Position numbers and translations under genes: made by a program. From the NCBI GenBank assembly GCA_012184525.1, contig WOFQ01000012.1, positions 744,001 to 808,000 on the forward strand: DNA of 64,000 bases, read 5' to 3'. The notes under the pieces are model-generated. The model was not told the origin of the DNA, made no database searches, and worked only from the letters and a program-made list of their open reading frames with translations. Below are positions 31,303 to 42,240 of the stretch, piece after piece. Source of the DNA: Xenoacremonium recifei (lineage: Eukaryota > Ascomycota > Sordariomycetes > Hypocreales > Nectriaceae). Every line of letters begins with the position of its first letter. Positions within the stretch are counted from its first letter, which is position 1.

Positions 31303-33249
31303 TCAGAGCTTTTCGACATGATGTGAATCCTCCACAATATTCAAGGCTCCCTTCTTCAGCACAATATCGGAATCTTGATGGGCGAATTCTATTTGTTTTA
31401 CTGTGAGCTACAACAAAGTATAGTCGACAGACGGAATCGAACTTACGATCAACCTTGGTGTATTTGAACTTTCTCGCCGGAACGTGGTTATCAAAGAGGA
31501 GATCAATTTCTCCGAAGGTTCGATCCTTCGTCTCAGGGAGACGGAACCAGCACCAGATATTGCAAAGGAGGTTTGTTCCTGCATAGAAGAGACCAGTTTT
31601 GGCGCCCCAATTCCAGGCTACTATATGTCAGTAATTGTTTTTGACTAAGCTCATAACCACTTACATGCAGCTTGCACCATGCGAGGTGTCACCGAATTGC
31701 TGAATATGGCGGTAAGGTTATAAACAAAGCGCCCAATAACAATAGTCTTGTACCGTAGTCTTCCTGATGGAGTCTCGGCGACGATAGGATAGCAAGCTGG
31801 CCCGACCGTGATCATGTTGCATAGTGTCGATATCACCAGCAGGATACCAATGGCTAGCTCCACGTCGTGGCCATGTGTAAAGCCAAGACCGCCAATGGCG
31901 ATAAGACAACAGAACATGAAGGTCAATCCAGCCATGTAGATGGTAGCTCGTCCGACGTGTGGGAAAAGCAGCCAGCAGATAATACCTCCGATGATATAGC
32001 ATGCCGACAGAGAAATGTTAACATCAAACGCCTGTGTCTCCGAGAAGCCGGCTGCTTCAAGAAAGACGACAGAGTATCCGAGGATTGCGTTTCCGCAAAG
32101 GATCTGTGCCGCCCAAACAACACAGTTCTATGCGAGGATCAGTAATCTTGATGCAAAGGTTACTGAAATAAGATATACTCACGATTTCGGTTCGACGCAG
32201 ATTCGTTCCTTTAAAGCATTCTAGAAAGCTTGCACCCTCACTTTCCATATCTTCAAGTGTGGTTGTATGCCTAATCAGCGCAAGCGTCTCTTCAACTTCT
32301 TGATCCACTGACGGAGATCCCTTTCTAAGTTGACGAAGAGACTTCCTCGCAAGATCAAGTTTTCCCCTTCTAACCGCGTTCCAAGGAGACTCGGGGGCCA
32401 AATAAGCTGCAATAAACAACGGGACCGGCCAGACCCATTGAAGGACAAACGGAAGACGCCACCCAAGATCCCCATCGACCCCAACCATTGCTCGTACTAC
32501 ACCTGAGGACAGCAGAATTCCTGCTCCCCAACACATGCAAACGTAAGCTGTGACATAGGGCCTGAGGATTGTTGGCACGACTTCGCTCGCATATGTGGTT
32601 GAGAGAGTCTGCAAAGGGTACATATCAGCACATAATTCCTATGCCGAGAAGATGCTAGGTTCTGGGCTTACCTGAAAAACACCCCAAGAGATACCACACA
32701 TTGACTCTCCCCAAGCAAGAACAGGCAGAGATGGAGCGAAGACGGGGATAAAGATCATAACAGCCATCCAAGCCATAAAAAACATCAGGGTGTGACGAGA
32801 TCCGAATCGATCTTGAGCATAAGCATTGACGAGAAGCCCAGCAAGCTGTCCAACCTGTGAGGAGTTGGAAAGCCCAGACTGCCATGCGGCCGTGATGATT
32901 TTCTTTCCAGTAGAGGGATCAGTAATCCCGAATCGGTTCTGAAATTGAGTCTGACCGTAGAACGAAGTAATCTGTGGGTAGATGCAAGATTAGAGATGTC
33001 AACTCGAGTTCGCTGACGCAAGCTTACAATGACCAAATCGTATCCTTCCATGATCAGACTTGTCGACAACAACATGGCCCAGAAGACAGCCATCTTGTAT
33101 TTTTTTAGAGCTTCCCATATTGTCAACTGCCGGTCGGCAATGTCGCTTTCTCTGGCGCGGTGTATCAGCTCGATGGTTGCCGGGTCATCGAGGTCGAAGC
33201 CTTGAAGCTCTCGATTGGTGGGCACGACTCTCTCAGCTTCTGTATGCAT
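31303..33249 (-). CDS. MFS alpha-glucoside/maltose-type sugar transporter
   Basis: Proton symporter of 560 residues. Exons 33028-33249, 32672-32971, 32183-32608, 31665-32127, 31447-31620 and 31303-31400. The N-terminal stretch LTIWEALKKYKMAVFWAML, the TM1 motif MEGYDLV and the next ITSFYGQTQFQNRFG are typical of fungal alpha-glucoside (maltose/sucrose) permeases. PESPWNAVRRGKLDLAR precedes the central loop, and PETKDRTFGEID follows TM12. The last-but-one acceptor is a tandem TAGTAG, so the use of either AG changes the protein by one residue. The final exon supplies a short hydrophilic tail. It heads a run of four minus-strand genes ending with GH127 and an aldo-keto reductase, so arabinoside or oligosaccharide import is plausible. 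Confidence 0.88.
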
Positions 33250-34325
33250 GGCTCTTGCTGTTCCCTAGAAACAAGGAGAAAGATATAGGAGGGTTGCATT
33301 GACAGGCGACTGCTTGATGGAGAGTCCCATGCTGGAAATAGACGGCAAGAGGCGACCTTAAGTATTTGGAAAGGAAACTTAGCTGCTTGACGGCAATCCG
33401 GGGGAAACTGGGGGGACAATCCGGGGGCTAGGCCCCAGAAAGAAACATGCCAGGACTAGTGGCATACCGGGATTGGAGTCACATTATTGACATAACCCTC
33501 CTCCTTCATCGGCAGCGAAGTCCCGCGGAAGAATTGACAAGAAGCTACGTATGCTCTAGCAAACTTCTCATGGACGCAGGAATGACATAATTGAGCAGTC
33601 AAAATTTCAAGTTCATGTCCCAAACCCCAGGGTCGTTGTCGCCACCCGGCTTCTATCACCGTATACGGAGGATGTCCAACGGCTTCAGTGAAGAGTACTC
33701 CTGTCACTTTACGCACTGAACGTGCTACCCCGCATACTGGCACAGGCGAAAGCCGCCGTGTTGTCTAGTCCCACCTGTCGTTTGGGTGAAGGACAAGGGA
33801 TCATACAATCACGAGCTCCGGCGACCTGTCGCCAGCCAATAGTTCCTTCCAAAGACCGCTGAGACCACTTTGACGTGCTTAGGACCCCGGAGGCTATTCC
33901 AAAGAGACCTGTGCAGTTGAGTTGGCGACGCGGGTCGAGCCCACCGGCGATAATGATCAGCCCACAGAACAAGGAGAGCTAAACGGCAGCCCACCGGATC
34001 CCACCGGAGAACGTTTGCCTCATCCCGCGTACACAGATTGTTCACACAGGACCGCGAGGGGCAGAGCTGGGATGCTTGATAGTGATGATAGCTCTAGTGG
34101 CATGCACCATCCTTCATGTATTTTGTATGGAATACCGGAGGGCTGGTTTTTTGGGATGCGCTGCGAAGATATGCTATTGCGAAAAGTTTCGCTCGTAATC
34201 TGGACACGCGAGAAATTTCCGTTCGCCTCTCAATTCCCCCCGTAGATTTCACTTTAGTATCTTCAGCAATGCCTGCTGACTGTAAGAGGGTATCATTGTG
34301 CTATTACGCGAGTTTTTCTATAGTC
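33250..34325. other. Intergenic, 1076 bp, upstream of sugar transporter
   Basis: Promoter region of the transporter; 33398-33426 has CreA-type motifs. Plus-strand frame 34116-34691 only overlaps the regulator's last exon antisense and has no domain. No repeat or RNA gene otherwise. Confidence 0.45.
33398..33426 (+). promoter_or_regulatory. Triple CreA-type SYGGRG cluster
   Basis: CCGGGG (33398-33403), CTGGGG (33408-33413) and CCGGGG (33421-33426) lie within 29 bp, inside a direct repeat of CAATCCGGGGG (33394 and 33417). All match SYGGRG, the CreA carbon-repressor consensus, about 150-180 bp before the sugar transporter ATG at 33249. Carbon catabolite repression is inferred. Confidence 0.5.
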
Positions 34326-37300
34326 TTAGTTTTCTCGCCGATTATTATCATTGGAACGGCAGTCAATCGTGTATCTCTCAACCGCTTCCAGGAGCTGAAC
34401 ATATTCTTTGGATCGACCCCATGCTCTCGATACCATTTTCACCAGCTTTCGTCCTTCCGAGAGAATCGCAGCCGGTCCATCGGGACCATATATATCACCA
34501 ACGCCCGCAATGAAAGCTTGTACTGCCGAAGGTCGTCCCGACCGCACGAAGAATTGAACGATCTCATCATCACAAGGCCGGTCGAGATGTATAAAACTAG
34601 GGTTAGGGATTTCATCATCGGCTCGAGACGGACGTGGCAGTGGTGCTCGAGATGCGTACAGAGAGTAAGCCCAGAGAGCAAGAGTTGCTAAAAAGGCCGA
34701 GATGGGCTCATAAAACGCGTTACAGCTGTACCGACGAAGGTGCCAGAAAACCGTGCCGCTATGTAGAGCCGCAAGTCGAGCTTTATGCTGCGGCCAATCG
34801 GTTAGTGATTTGTTATATGATCACCACAGCAGCGTCGTTTGATGTCCCTTCACCAACTCACCTCATCTCTCTGAGCCCATTCGAGAACTTCTTTCTGGGC
34901 TGATATGACTTCTTCCATGGCCGCAGCACTAAAATCGCCTGGTGTATGGATAAGAGATGCGAGACGCGTCGCGATCAACTTCAACTTCTCGTATGGAACC
35001 AGTAGCACCACACGAGAGAAGTGTAGATGAAGAACCGTAGCATGTTCTGCTCCTGAGAGTTGAGCAATGGTGCTGCAAGCTGACCAATGCAACACGTCAA
35101 CGCAGTCGAGGGCTGCACTCTTCCAATCCTGCAAAGCACTGTTCGTCTCCGAGGGACCGTCTTGACTGTCTGAACCCGGGAGATTAGTAGACGCTTTCTG
35201 AGCCGATGGGGCCCAGGCAGACAATTGCCGCCCGAAATATTCCTTGACTTTAAAAAGCTCCTGGTAGACGCCGTGGAGTATCAAGAGGTTGCTGTATTCT
35301 CCAAGCTCCAAACTCATCTGCCTCTCTATAAAGAGCGTCTGAACCGTGGACAGCAAAGTTGGAACGCATGTTCCACCTGACTTATGTTAAACATGCCGAG
35401 TTTTGAAGAGGGGAGAAGGATCTAACCATCACTGGACGCCATTAAGGAATCCCATTCTTCGGCAGTCTGGGCAGCCCACAGACCGTCGTGAGGTAGCTCA
35501 GCCTTTGCAGACTCTAACGTCAACAATGGCCGTATCCCGAAATGATAAGCTGACATGCAATCCAGTAGCTTTCAATGATTGTCAGATAACGGTAATTAGT
35601 GTGAAGATATGCCAACTTACCCAAATGGCATACCCAAGACGGCGGCGTGCCTCCTGCGATAACCAGCGAGTCCATCGTTGAACAACATCCCCGCCTCCAC
35701 GGATGGCGCTATGATACGTTGTTGAGCTGTTGTCGCTGGGCCCTGTTGGAGCAAGCAAGTCTAATGAGTGTAAAGAATCGACAAGAAGACCACGCGATGC
35801 TTTCGCTAATGACGATAGCCTCCGAGACCCTTGATATATAGTCCCGGCATGATTGATGAGAATTGCTTGCACTAGAGGGAAAGACTGCGTTTGGTGGCGC
35901 CCCGCCTCTAACTCAGAGGCAATTGCTCTGCGCAAGAACTCATAAAAAGCCATCGAACACGATGAAAATTCCTCAGTTTCAGTATATTGAGCTCCGACTG
36001 CAGTGATTGCGAGGCAGAGAACCCAATGCTCGTTTAAGCTTGCTACTCGGTCGCAATAGACAGGGAGAATCGGATCAAAGTGTTGAAAGTATAGGTAGAT
36101 AAAGAAGTCAAACTGCTCCAGAGTCGGAAAACCTTGGCTGGCGAATTTGGTGTGCACGCCATCTACATTCGTGCAAAGCCGTTGGTACTGAAGTTTGATC
36201 AAGCTGTACATTTCGGATCTCAGGCAAGTCGTATAGACCCTGTCTCCTGAGCTGGGAACTGAGATGTGACTCAGGTCTGGAAAACGGAACTCGTTTTCTG
36301 TTTCGACAACCGATCTCTCTGTGGAAACGGACTTCAATGGTGTAGAGCCCGGAACCGTTAGGGGCTTCCTCTTGGACCAGACAGTACATGGAATTCTCGC
36401 TCCATTCGAGCTGGTGGCATAAAGACCGCCTCGGGATGTTAGGCGAGAGTTTCGCTCTAGAGATATCCGAGAAGCTGTAGAGACCGTGCCAGCAGGAGAG
36501 GCTGCGGAAGCTGGGGAGACTTGTACCTGTACCTCGCCATTCCAATCCACGGGTGTTCCCAACACCATCGGCTGGAAGCTTTGCAGAGGCTCAGATCCAG
36601 ATTCAAGTGTTGGGTCAGAACCACTGAGAACTCTGGTATTACCAGAGAGACTCAATTCGGTTTGGGGTTCAACATGCCGCGGGTCAGAAATTCCGGCAGG
36701 CAGACCAATCTTCAAAGTCTGGCCCGACGGAGTTTCAGAGAGCCAAGAACTCGGATCAAAGTCTATTCCAAGTAAAGAACTATAGTCGAGATCGATTGTT
36801 TCGTCCGTTTGGAGCCAGTTCATTGGTACATCCGGTATGCCGTGCTCCCCAATATTGCTATCCAGCGGCGGAGGAGCAAACGCCCCTGGTCCAACCTTGA
36901 AAGGCTGCAAAGCGGGATACGTGCTCTCAGCGGCAACTTCGTAAGTATTGCCGTCTTGCTGGGGGCCCGAAACGAGAGGACAAGACAGAACATTTTGAAC
37001 TTGAAGGTACGAGTTTCCGATATTAACCTGCGAAGAGGTCTCTTCCGTGGATTCGGAGGTGATGGTGGGAGAACACGCCTCGAAATTGATGGAGATTTCA
37101 GGTCTGGCTGATGTTTCTTGGTTCTGGGATATTCTAGGGGATCGCCGAACAAATCCTGTTATGGAATGCCGGACCCCATCCAAGAGGCTCGTGTCCTGCG
37201 GATATGCACATGCGAGGGATCGAGAGGAACACCTCGTGCAAGGGTTGCCTTTGCTACATCTCTCCCGAGCCCTAGCGCACTCTAAGCATGCACGCCTTCT

Positions 37301-37606
37301 TCCAGGTACCGAGTGCGACGTCTGATCAGAGATTCTATGCATTGACTCATGGCGATTGCGTATGTCTCTGCGAGAAGAAATAAGCAAATCCTCAGAAGTC
37401 CGGAAAGTATTTGGGGTAGAATAGTTATCAGGAGTTGGCATATTCAGGACTTACTTGCGAGTGAACTTCTTTGGACAAAATGAGCATGCCAATTTGTTGC
37501 CCTCCTCATGGCCGCGCTCGTGTCTTCTCAGATGCTCTAATCTTTTGAACGACCGAGAACATTTGGGACACTGGTGTTTGGACGCAGTTGTGTCGGTGGA
37601 GGCCAT
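34326..37606 (-). CDS. Transcription factor with two C2H2 fingers plus Zn2Cys6
   Basis: Large nuclear regulator, 1005 residues, combining two DNA-binding folds. Exons 37455-37606, 35621-37367, 35427-35568, 34862-35376 and 34326-34787. The first coding exon is only 152 nt and carries finger 1 (C13, C16, H29, H33). Finger 2 (C41, C44, H57, H61) is completed across the 87-nt intron. A zinc cluster follows with C78, C81, C88, C94, C97 and C104. The fungal-specific domain covers about 380-700, with EARRRLGYAIWLLDC as a marker. A helical tail with VVLLVPYEKL and LSEGRKLVKM closes the protein. Upstream frames do not encode the fingers, so annotations starting later would lose them. It sits between the sugar transporter and GH127, all minus strand, and is their likeliest regulator by position. 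Confidence 0.9.
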
Positions 37607-37966
37607 GACGCCGAGATCCGACGCTCGGAATCCACGAGGGAAGACAGCAAAACAGAGCTACGCAGTCAATGCCATGCACCTTTATGGCAAAGACGCCCCA
37701 ATGTGACAATTCGAACAGGCTTGAAAACAAATCACCGAAGTCTCTGTGCGGGGGAGAGTGCGGTACCTACACGTACCAAATGGTCCGACATTCAGCAGGA
37801 CCTGACCTGGGATTGGTGCGGCTAGACTTAGCAGCACGTGTCCTCCCAGAAGATCGCCTCTCCGCAATTTCGAGTCAATTCAGGGATCATTTTAGCCTAC
37901 TCTATACTACCTGGCCCACCCCGCAGCCATCATGATCTTCAGGCTTTAGTAACGCCTCTTCAGCAT
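37607..37966. other. Intergenic, 360 bp
   Basis: Upstream of the C2H2/Zn2Cys6 regulator and downstream of GH127. Frames here are shadows or chance; nothing else recognised. Confidence 0.4.
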
Positions 37967-40105
37967 CTACTGTTCCAATAGACCAACCCTCATCTGACCA
38001 TCGCCTCCCCGGTTTGCTCTAAGATAGTACGGAACAAAAACAAGATCCCGCGGCTCTCCGAGGTCTATCTTTTGATGTCGCAGATTGAGCCCAGGATCCG
38101 ATCCATCCGGCTTTTGTCCCCAAGCTTTCAGCGTCCTTTCAGCCCCTGTAGTGCGGAGCTCGATGTAAGAATGAGTCTTCCCGATTTCCTCAATCGCTCG
38201 GTTCGCCTCCGCAAACTGCGTATCCGTTGATATCATGGTGTTTTTAAAGTGATCCTTCACCCATCTATTGTCGAAATCCTCAACACAGTATATTAATGGA
38301 CCTCGAGCGACCGCGACTGTGTTTTGGTTGGTGTACGGATGGGACGCTATAAAACGAGGGGCAAATCCGCCAATTCGAAGCGAAAAGTTCTTGTGCTTAG
38401 ATGTATAGGATGGTGGAAGAGTCAAATATCCCTTCAGCAGTTGTACGTTCTCTAACGGAGGGTGAAGCTGCATCATCTTTTAGCATCGATTCAGGCAGTC
38501 ATGACTACGCAAGACTCACAGAGAATTCGCCGCATGCCCATGCTGGTATTCTCAACCGCAGTGTGGTATCTGCAGACGAAATGAGTTCGAAATCCACCTT
38601 ACCATCCCAAGGCCAGTCCGACATTTGTTTGAGGCTGAAGGTCTGGCCAGCAACAGAGAAATTGACAGTTGCCGTGGAGTACAGGTGTACGTTGATAAAT
38701 ACTTCTCCATCTTTGTCACCGTAATCCCACAGATAACCTCCAAGACTACCAAAGAGGCGCATGAGATTAGGTGGACAACAGGCGCATTCGAACCAGTCAC
38801 AGCGCTCGCTCTTGTCCTTCGTAGAACTTGCTAGCTGATTGACATATGTGAATGCGTTGCCTCCGAGATCAATGGCTGTCATTACGCCGTTGTAAAGACA
38901 GAGTTCCATGATATCAGCATACTTGGAGTCCAAGTCTAATTCCAGGAGTCGTTCAGCAAGCATCATTACCCCAATAGAAGCGCACGTCTCATTGTAACAT
39001 CCTCCCTCGTCCGTCCCCTGAGGCAAGAAGTAGTCGATCCCAAAACCCTCCCACTCCTTTATGGCGCCAATGCCTCCGGTTATGGACATTTTCTTATCGA
39101 CCATATTGTTCCAGAGTTTCTGGAGGGCTTCAAACCACTTTTCATTTTTAAGTAGAGGCTTCGAGCCCAGTCTGTCCAGACAAAGAAGGTCGGCAACGCC
39201 AGTCAGGAGGTACATTGCCCTCACCGAATGGCCTTCAACGGAGTTCTGGTTTAAGATGGGGGCATGAGCTTGGTTATACCAATGAGTTCCGGCTTCAGGA
39301 TAGGGGTTGGGTCGCAGCCACGGGCTCTCGCCACGTTTCTTGGCTTCCCAATCGTAGTATAGCATCCCATCCTGTCCGGTAGGGTTACCTCTCTCCTCAA
39401 GAAAGTATCGCGCGAGATTATAAGCAGCATCGCTGCCTGTTGTCTTATATAGACGCAAAAGGGCGAGCTCGATTTCCGGATGGCCTGGGTATGCATGTCT
39501 CTGATTTTCACCAGGCCCGAAGATTTCGGATAATAACTTCACATACTTTTCGATTGGTTCAAGCAGCAAGTTATTTCCATAGTATCCGTGGTGCGCAAGA
39601 GCAGCTTCAATGAGGTGGCCAGCATTATATCTTCATATTAATTAGTTCACTTGATCTAAGTACACACTAAGAGTTGATGATGCGAATAGGATACTCACAG
39701 TTCGTGTTGATCCCGAATGTTGCTCCATCTCGCTTTTGGTTCAACGACAGTGAAGTAAACGTTCAAATATCCGTCTTCTTGCTGAGCCCCTCTAATATCG
39801 GTCACCAGATCCCGCACAGCAGCATCTATTTCTTCATCGTCTGGGTTCTGAACAAGAAAGTAGCATGCTCCTTCAATCCACTTGGCTATGTCGCTGTCCC
39901 AGAACAAGCTCTTGGGGACAGGCCAGAGGTAATCCTCATCGTAGACAGGATGCCACTTTAATTTGAAGCAATCATAACGCCCAGTCTTGCGAAGTTGATT
40001 CAACTGCGTCTTGACCGTAACACCGCGGATGGTCTCTCTTCGCTCCAGCAGCAGCGACGGCCCGTCGAAGCTTGTATCCCGGAAGGCAAATTGTGGGTTT
40101 GACAT
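37967..40105 (-). CDS. GH127 beta-L-arabinofuranosidase (DUF1680)
   Basis: Glycoside hydrolase family 127, releasing L-arabinose from beta-L-arabinofuranosides such as those on hydroxyproline-rich plant glycoproteins. Exons 39699-40105, 38520-39630 and 37967-38476 give 675 residues. The z-cysteine site of the family is present: E350 and C352 in NETCAS, and C420-C421 in CCPPN, where the first Cys of the pair is the expected nucleophile and the set binds zinc. The alpha/alpha barrel repeats (YNAGHLIEAALAHHG, GYLNVYF) precede it, and a beta-domain with NTVAVARGPLIYCVED follows. No signal peptide is visible, so it probably acts inside the cell on imported oligosaccharide. This fits the adjacent sugar permease. 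The last intron is just 43 nt. Confidence 0.9.
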
Positions 40106-40737
40106 GGTTCTCGATCTTGGTAAATACGGTCCAGTCTGCAAGGCCCTGGAAGTCGGATGTTGGGAACGTATCAATCTTGGGCGGTTCTGAAGGAGTTTTT
40201 GTCCCCTCGAAGGTCATCCCACCGGTCCATCAAGAGACATCCCCTCCGTCTGACGTGTAAGAAAGATCGACCAACTAGAACCCCGCACGGGACACAATGT
40301 GCCTAAAATTGATGCTAAGATGTTTGTGGAAAGGATTTCCACTACACAAGGTGACATCCGTGTTGAATCGTCACATGCCGGGCATCCCACCGGAGCGGGG
40401 TTCTCTCGTCGACCCAATGTCTGCCACACCGTGTCCAAGATACATCCGCCCCGTGGATAGATATACGAATTCCGTAAGCCCGGGGCGCTGGTTTCAAGGC
40501 TAGGAGATAACCAAGAACGAGACCCAGTTGCTCGGTAGTAGCTGTTCCGAGGTATCGAGCCATTGGTCCAATGTCGCCAACTAACCTCTGACACAGAACA
40601 CATTCGTTGAAATCATTCCTATCCTTTGACAATATGTCTGTGTTTTCTTTTCTTATCCAAGGCCATCACAGGTGTGACTGGGTACCACTCTCTTCTAGAA
40701 ATTTCTATCATTATCGACTAGGTATGTCATTCTCGAG
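40106..40737. other. Intergenic, 632 bp, upstream of GH127
   Basis: Promoter of GH127 and downstream side of the aldo-keto reductase. Several short frames on both strands lack domains. I did not find a full XlnR or AraR consensus here. Confidence 0.4.
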
Positions 40738-41821
40738 TTAGATATGAGATGGGAACCCAAGCGCGCGTTCTGCAACCTCATCGGTATCCAAAAAGACTCG
40801 GACTGGGAGCCAGTCGTCTCCAGCAACCTTGAATCTGTCCTTTATTGTCGATAGCTGGTTCATTTCGTCCTTTGATAACTCGATGTCGCCTAATTGGATG
40901 TTGCCCTCTATGCGCCCTTTGGTGACTGACTTCGGCAGTACACTTGTTCCTCTTTGGACCCCCCACTTCAGAATAACCTGCTGAGGCGTGCAACCATGAA
41001 ATTTTGCAATGGACAATATCCGCTCATTCTTATACAGAGGAGAGTTTGTGCTACCCAACGGCGAGTAGGCAGTAGTGTGAATTCCCCTGCATGTGTTGTA
41101 GGCAATGAGCTGGTGAGAAGGGTTATACGGGTGAAGCTCAACTTGGTTGACTGATGGAATCACCTTTTTCATTTCAGTACGTATGCTCACACCGGATTAG
41201 AACCGAACTCACCGTGCATCTCTTGTCACCGAGCAGCCGCTCAAGCTGAACAATACCGAAATTGCTCACGCCAATATTCCGCACCTTTCCCGTCGAGACC
41301 AGCTTTTGCATCTCGCACCATGTGTCGACGAAGTCCCAGTCTTCAATTATCTTGCTATCATCGCTGGGATCCAGGCTCACAGGCCAGTGCATGAGATAGA
41401 GGTCAACATAGCTGGTACTCAAGTTGCGGAGACTCGTTTCCAGAGCTTCGTTAACGCGCTGATGCCATTGGTTGTCCAACTTAGTTGTCAACCAGATTTC
41501 GCTACGGGGAACTTCAGATGCCTTGATCCCTAATCCGACCTCTTTCTCGTTCTGGTAGGCAAAAGCCGTATCAATATGTCGATAGCCGGCGCGCAGGGCC
41601 CATTCAACGGCATTCTCGACTTCCCCAGGTTTAGACTGCCAAGTTCCCAGACCAACGGCGGGAATAGAGTCTCCAGTGTTTAGAACAAAGCTTTGGCTAC
41701 ACGAATGCGTCAATAATTTGAATCGGATGACCGGGAAAGATGCGCTCTGGCACTCGTCGTGTTGGACGTCGTATTGTACCGAGCTTGGCATAGGACAGAA
41801 CACTTACGTAGGCTTCGCCAT
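40738..41821 (-). CDS. Aldo-keto reductase (aldose reductase type)
   Basis: Cytosolic NADPH-dependent reductase of aldehydes and aldoses, 307 residues. The first coding exon is only 14 nt (41808-41821, encoding MAKP plus two bases), followed by a 111-nt intron and exons 41213-41696 and 40738-41163. The catalytic tetrad is D47, Y52, K77 and H108 (HIDTAFAY, TTKL, LMHWP). The cofactor-binding IPSVNQVELHPY and LPKSVTKGRIEGN blocks are intact. Downstream of GH127 in the pathway sense, it could reduce released L-arabinose to L-arabitol, the first step of fungal arabinose catabolism, but many AKRs act on other aldehydes. A single XlnR-like GGCTAAA lies 169 bp upstream. The tiny first exon makes the start easy to miss. 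Confidence 0.87.
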
Positions 41822-42240
41822 TTTTCTACGTGTCGTGACATCAATGTTAAAACGCCCACTGACAGAACCTATGGAGGGAATTTTACTTCTTATAGCTTCA
41901 GCAACGAATCCATTCTCTAATTCTGCTGCCGTCGACTTCCGACAACGTCCTCATACATGGGAAGGTGTAAGCGAAACTAGGGCGAATACGGCTAAAATAG
42001 TGCTGGACGAGGCGCTGTGGAGGAACCGGTTCGCGATACGGCTTCAGTGATTGAAGAGTTCATTGGCTGGCCCGAGTCCCCGTAGCCATAATTACGGAGA
42101 CTGACTCGCAAGCAAACAAAGCGATGGACTAAACAGTGCCCAAGCATTATCTGAACTAATCGTAGGCACCAGGTATTTGGTCATCTTCCTGCGCCGACTT
42201 TGACGGCCTAGAAAGCTTATTGGAACCAGCTTTCTCCAAT
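41822..42240. promoter_or_regulatory. AKR promoter region with XlnR-like motif
   Basis: A 419-bp spacer. GGCTAAA at 41990-41996 matches the XlnR core GGCTAAA, about 169 bp before the AKR ATG. A single heptamer may be chance. Confidence 0.25.

Noticed and set aside
34116..34691. 191-codon plus-strand frame
   Set aside because: Antisense over the last exon of the C2H2/Zn2Cys6 regulator, which is well supported.
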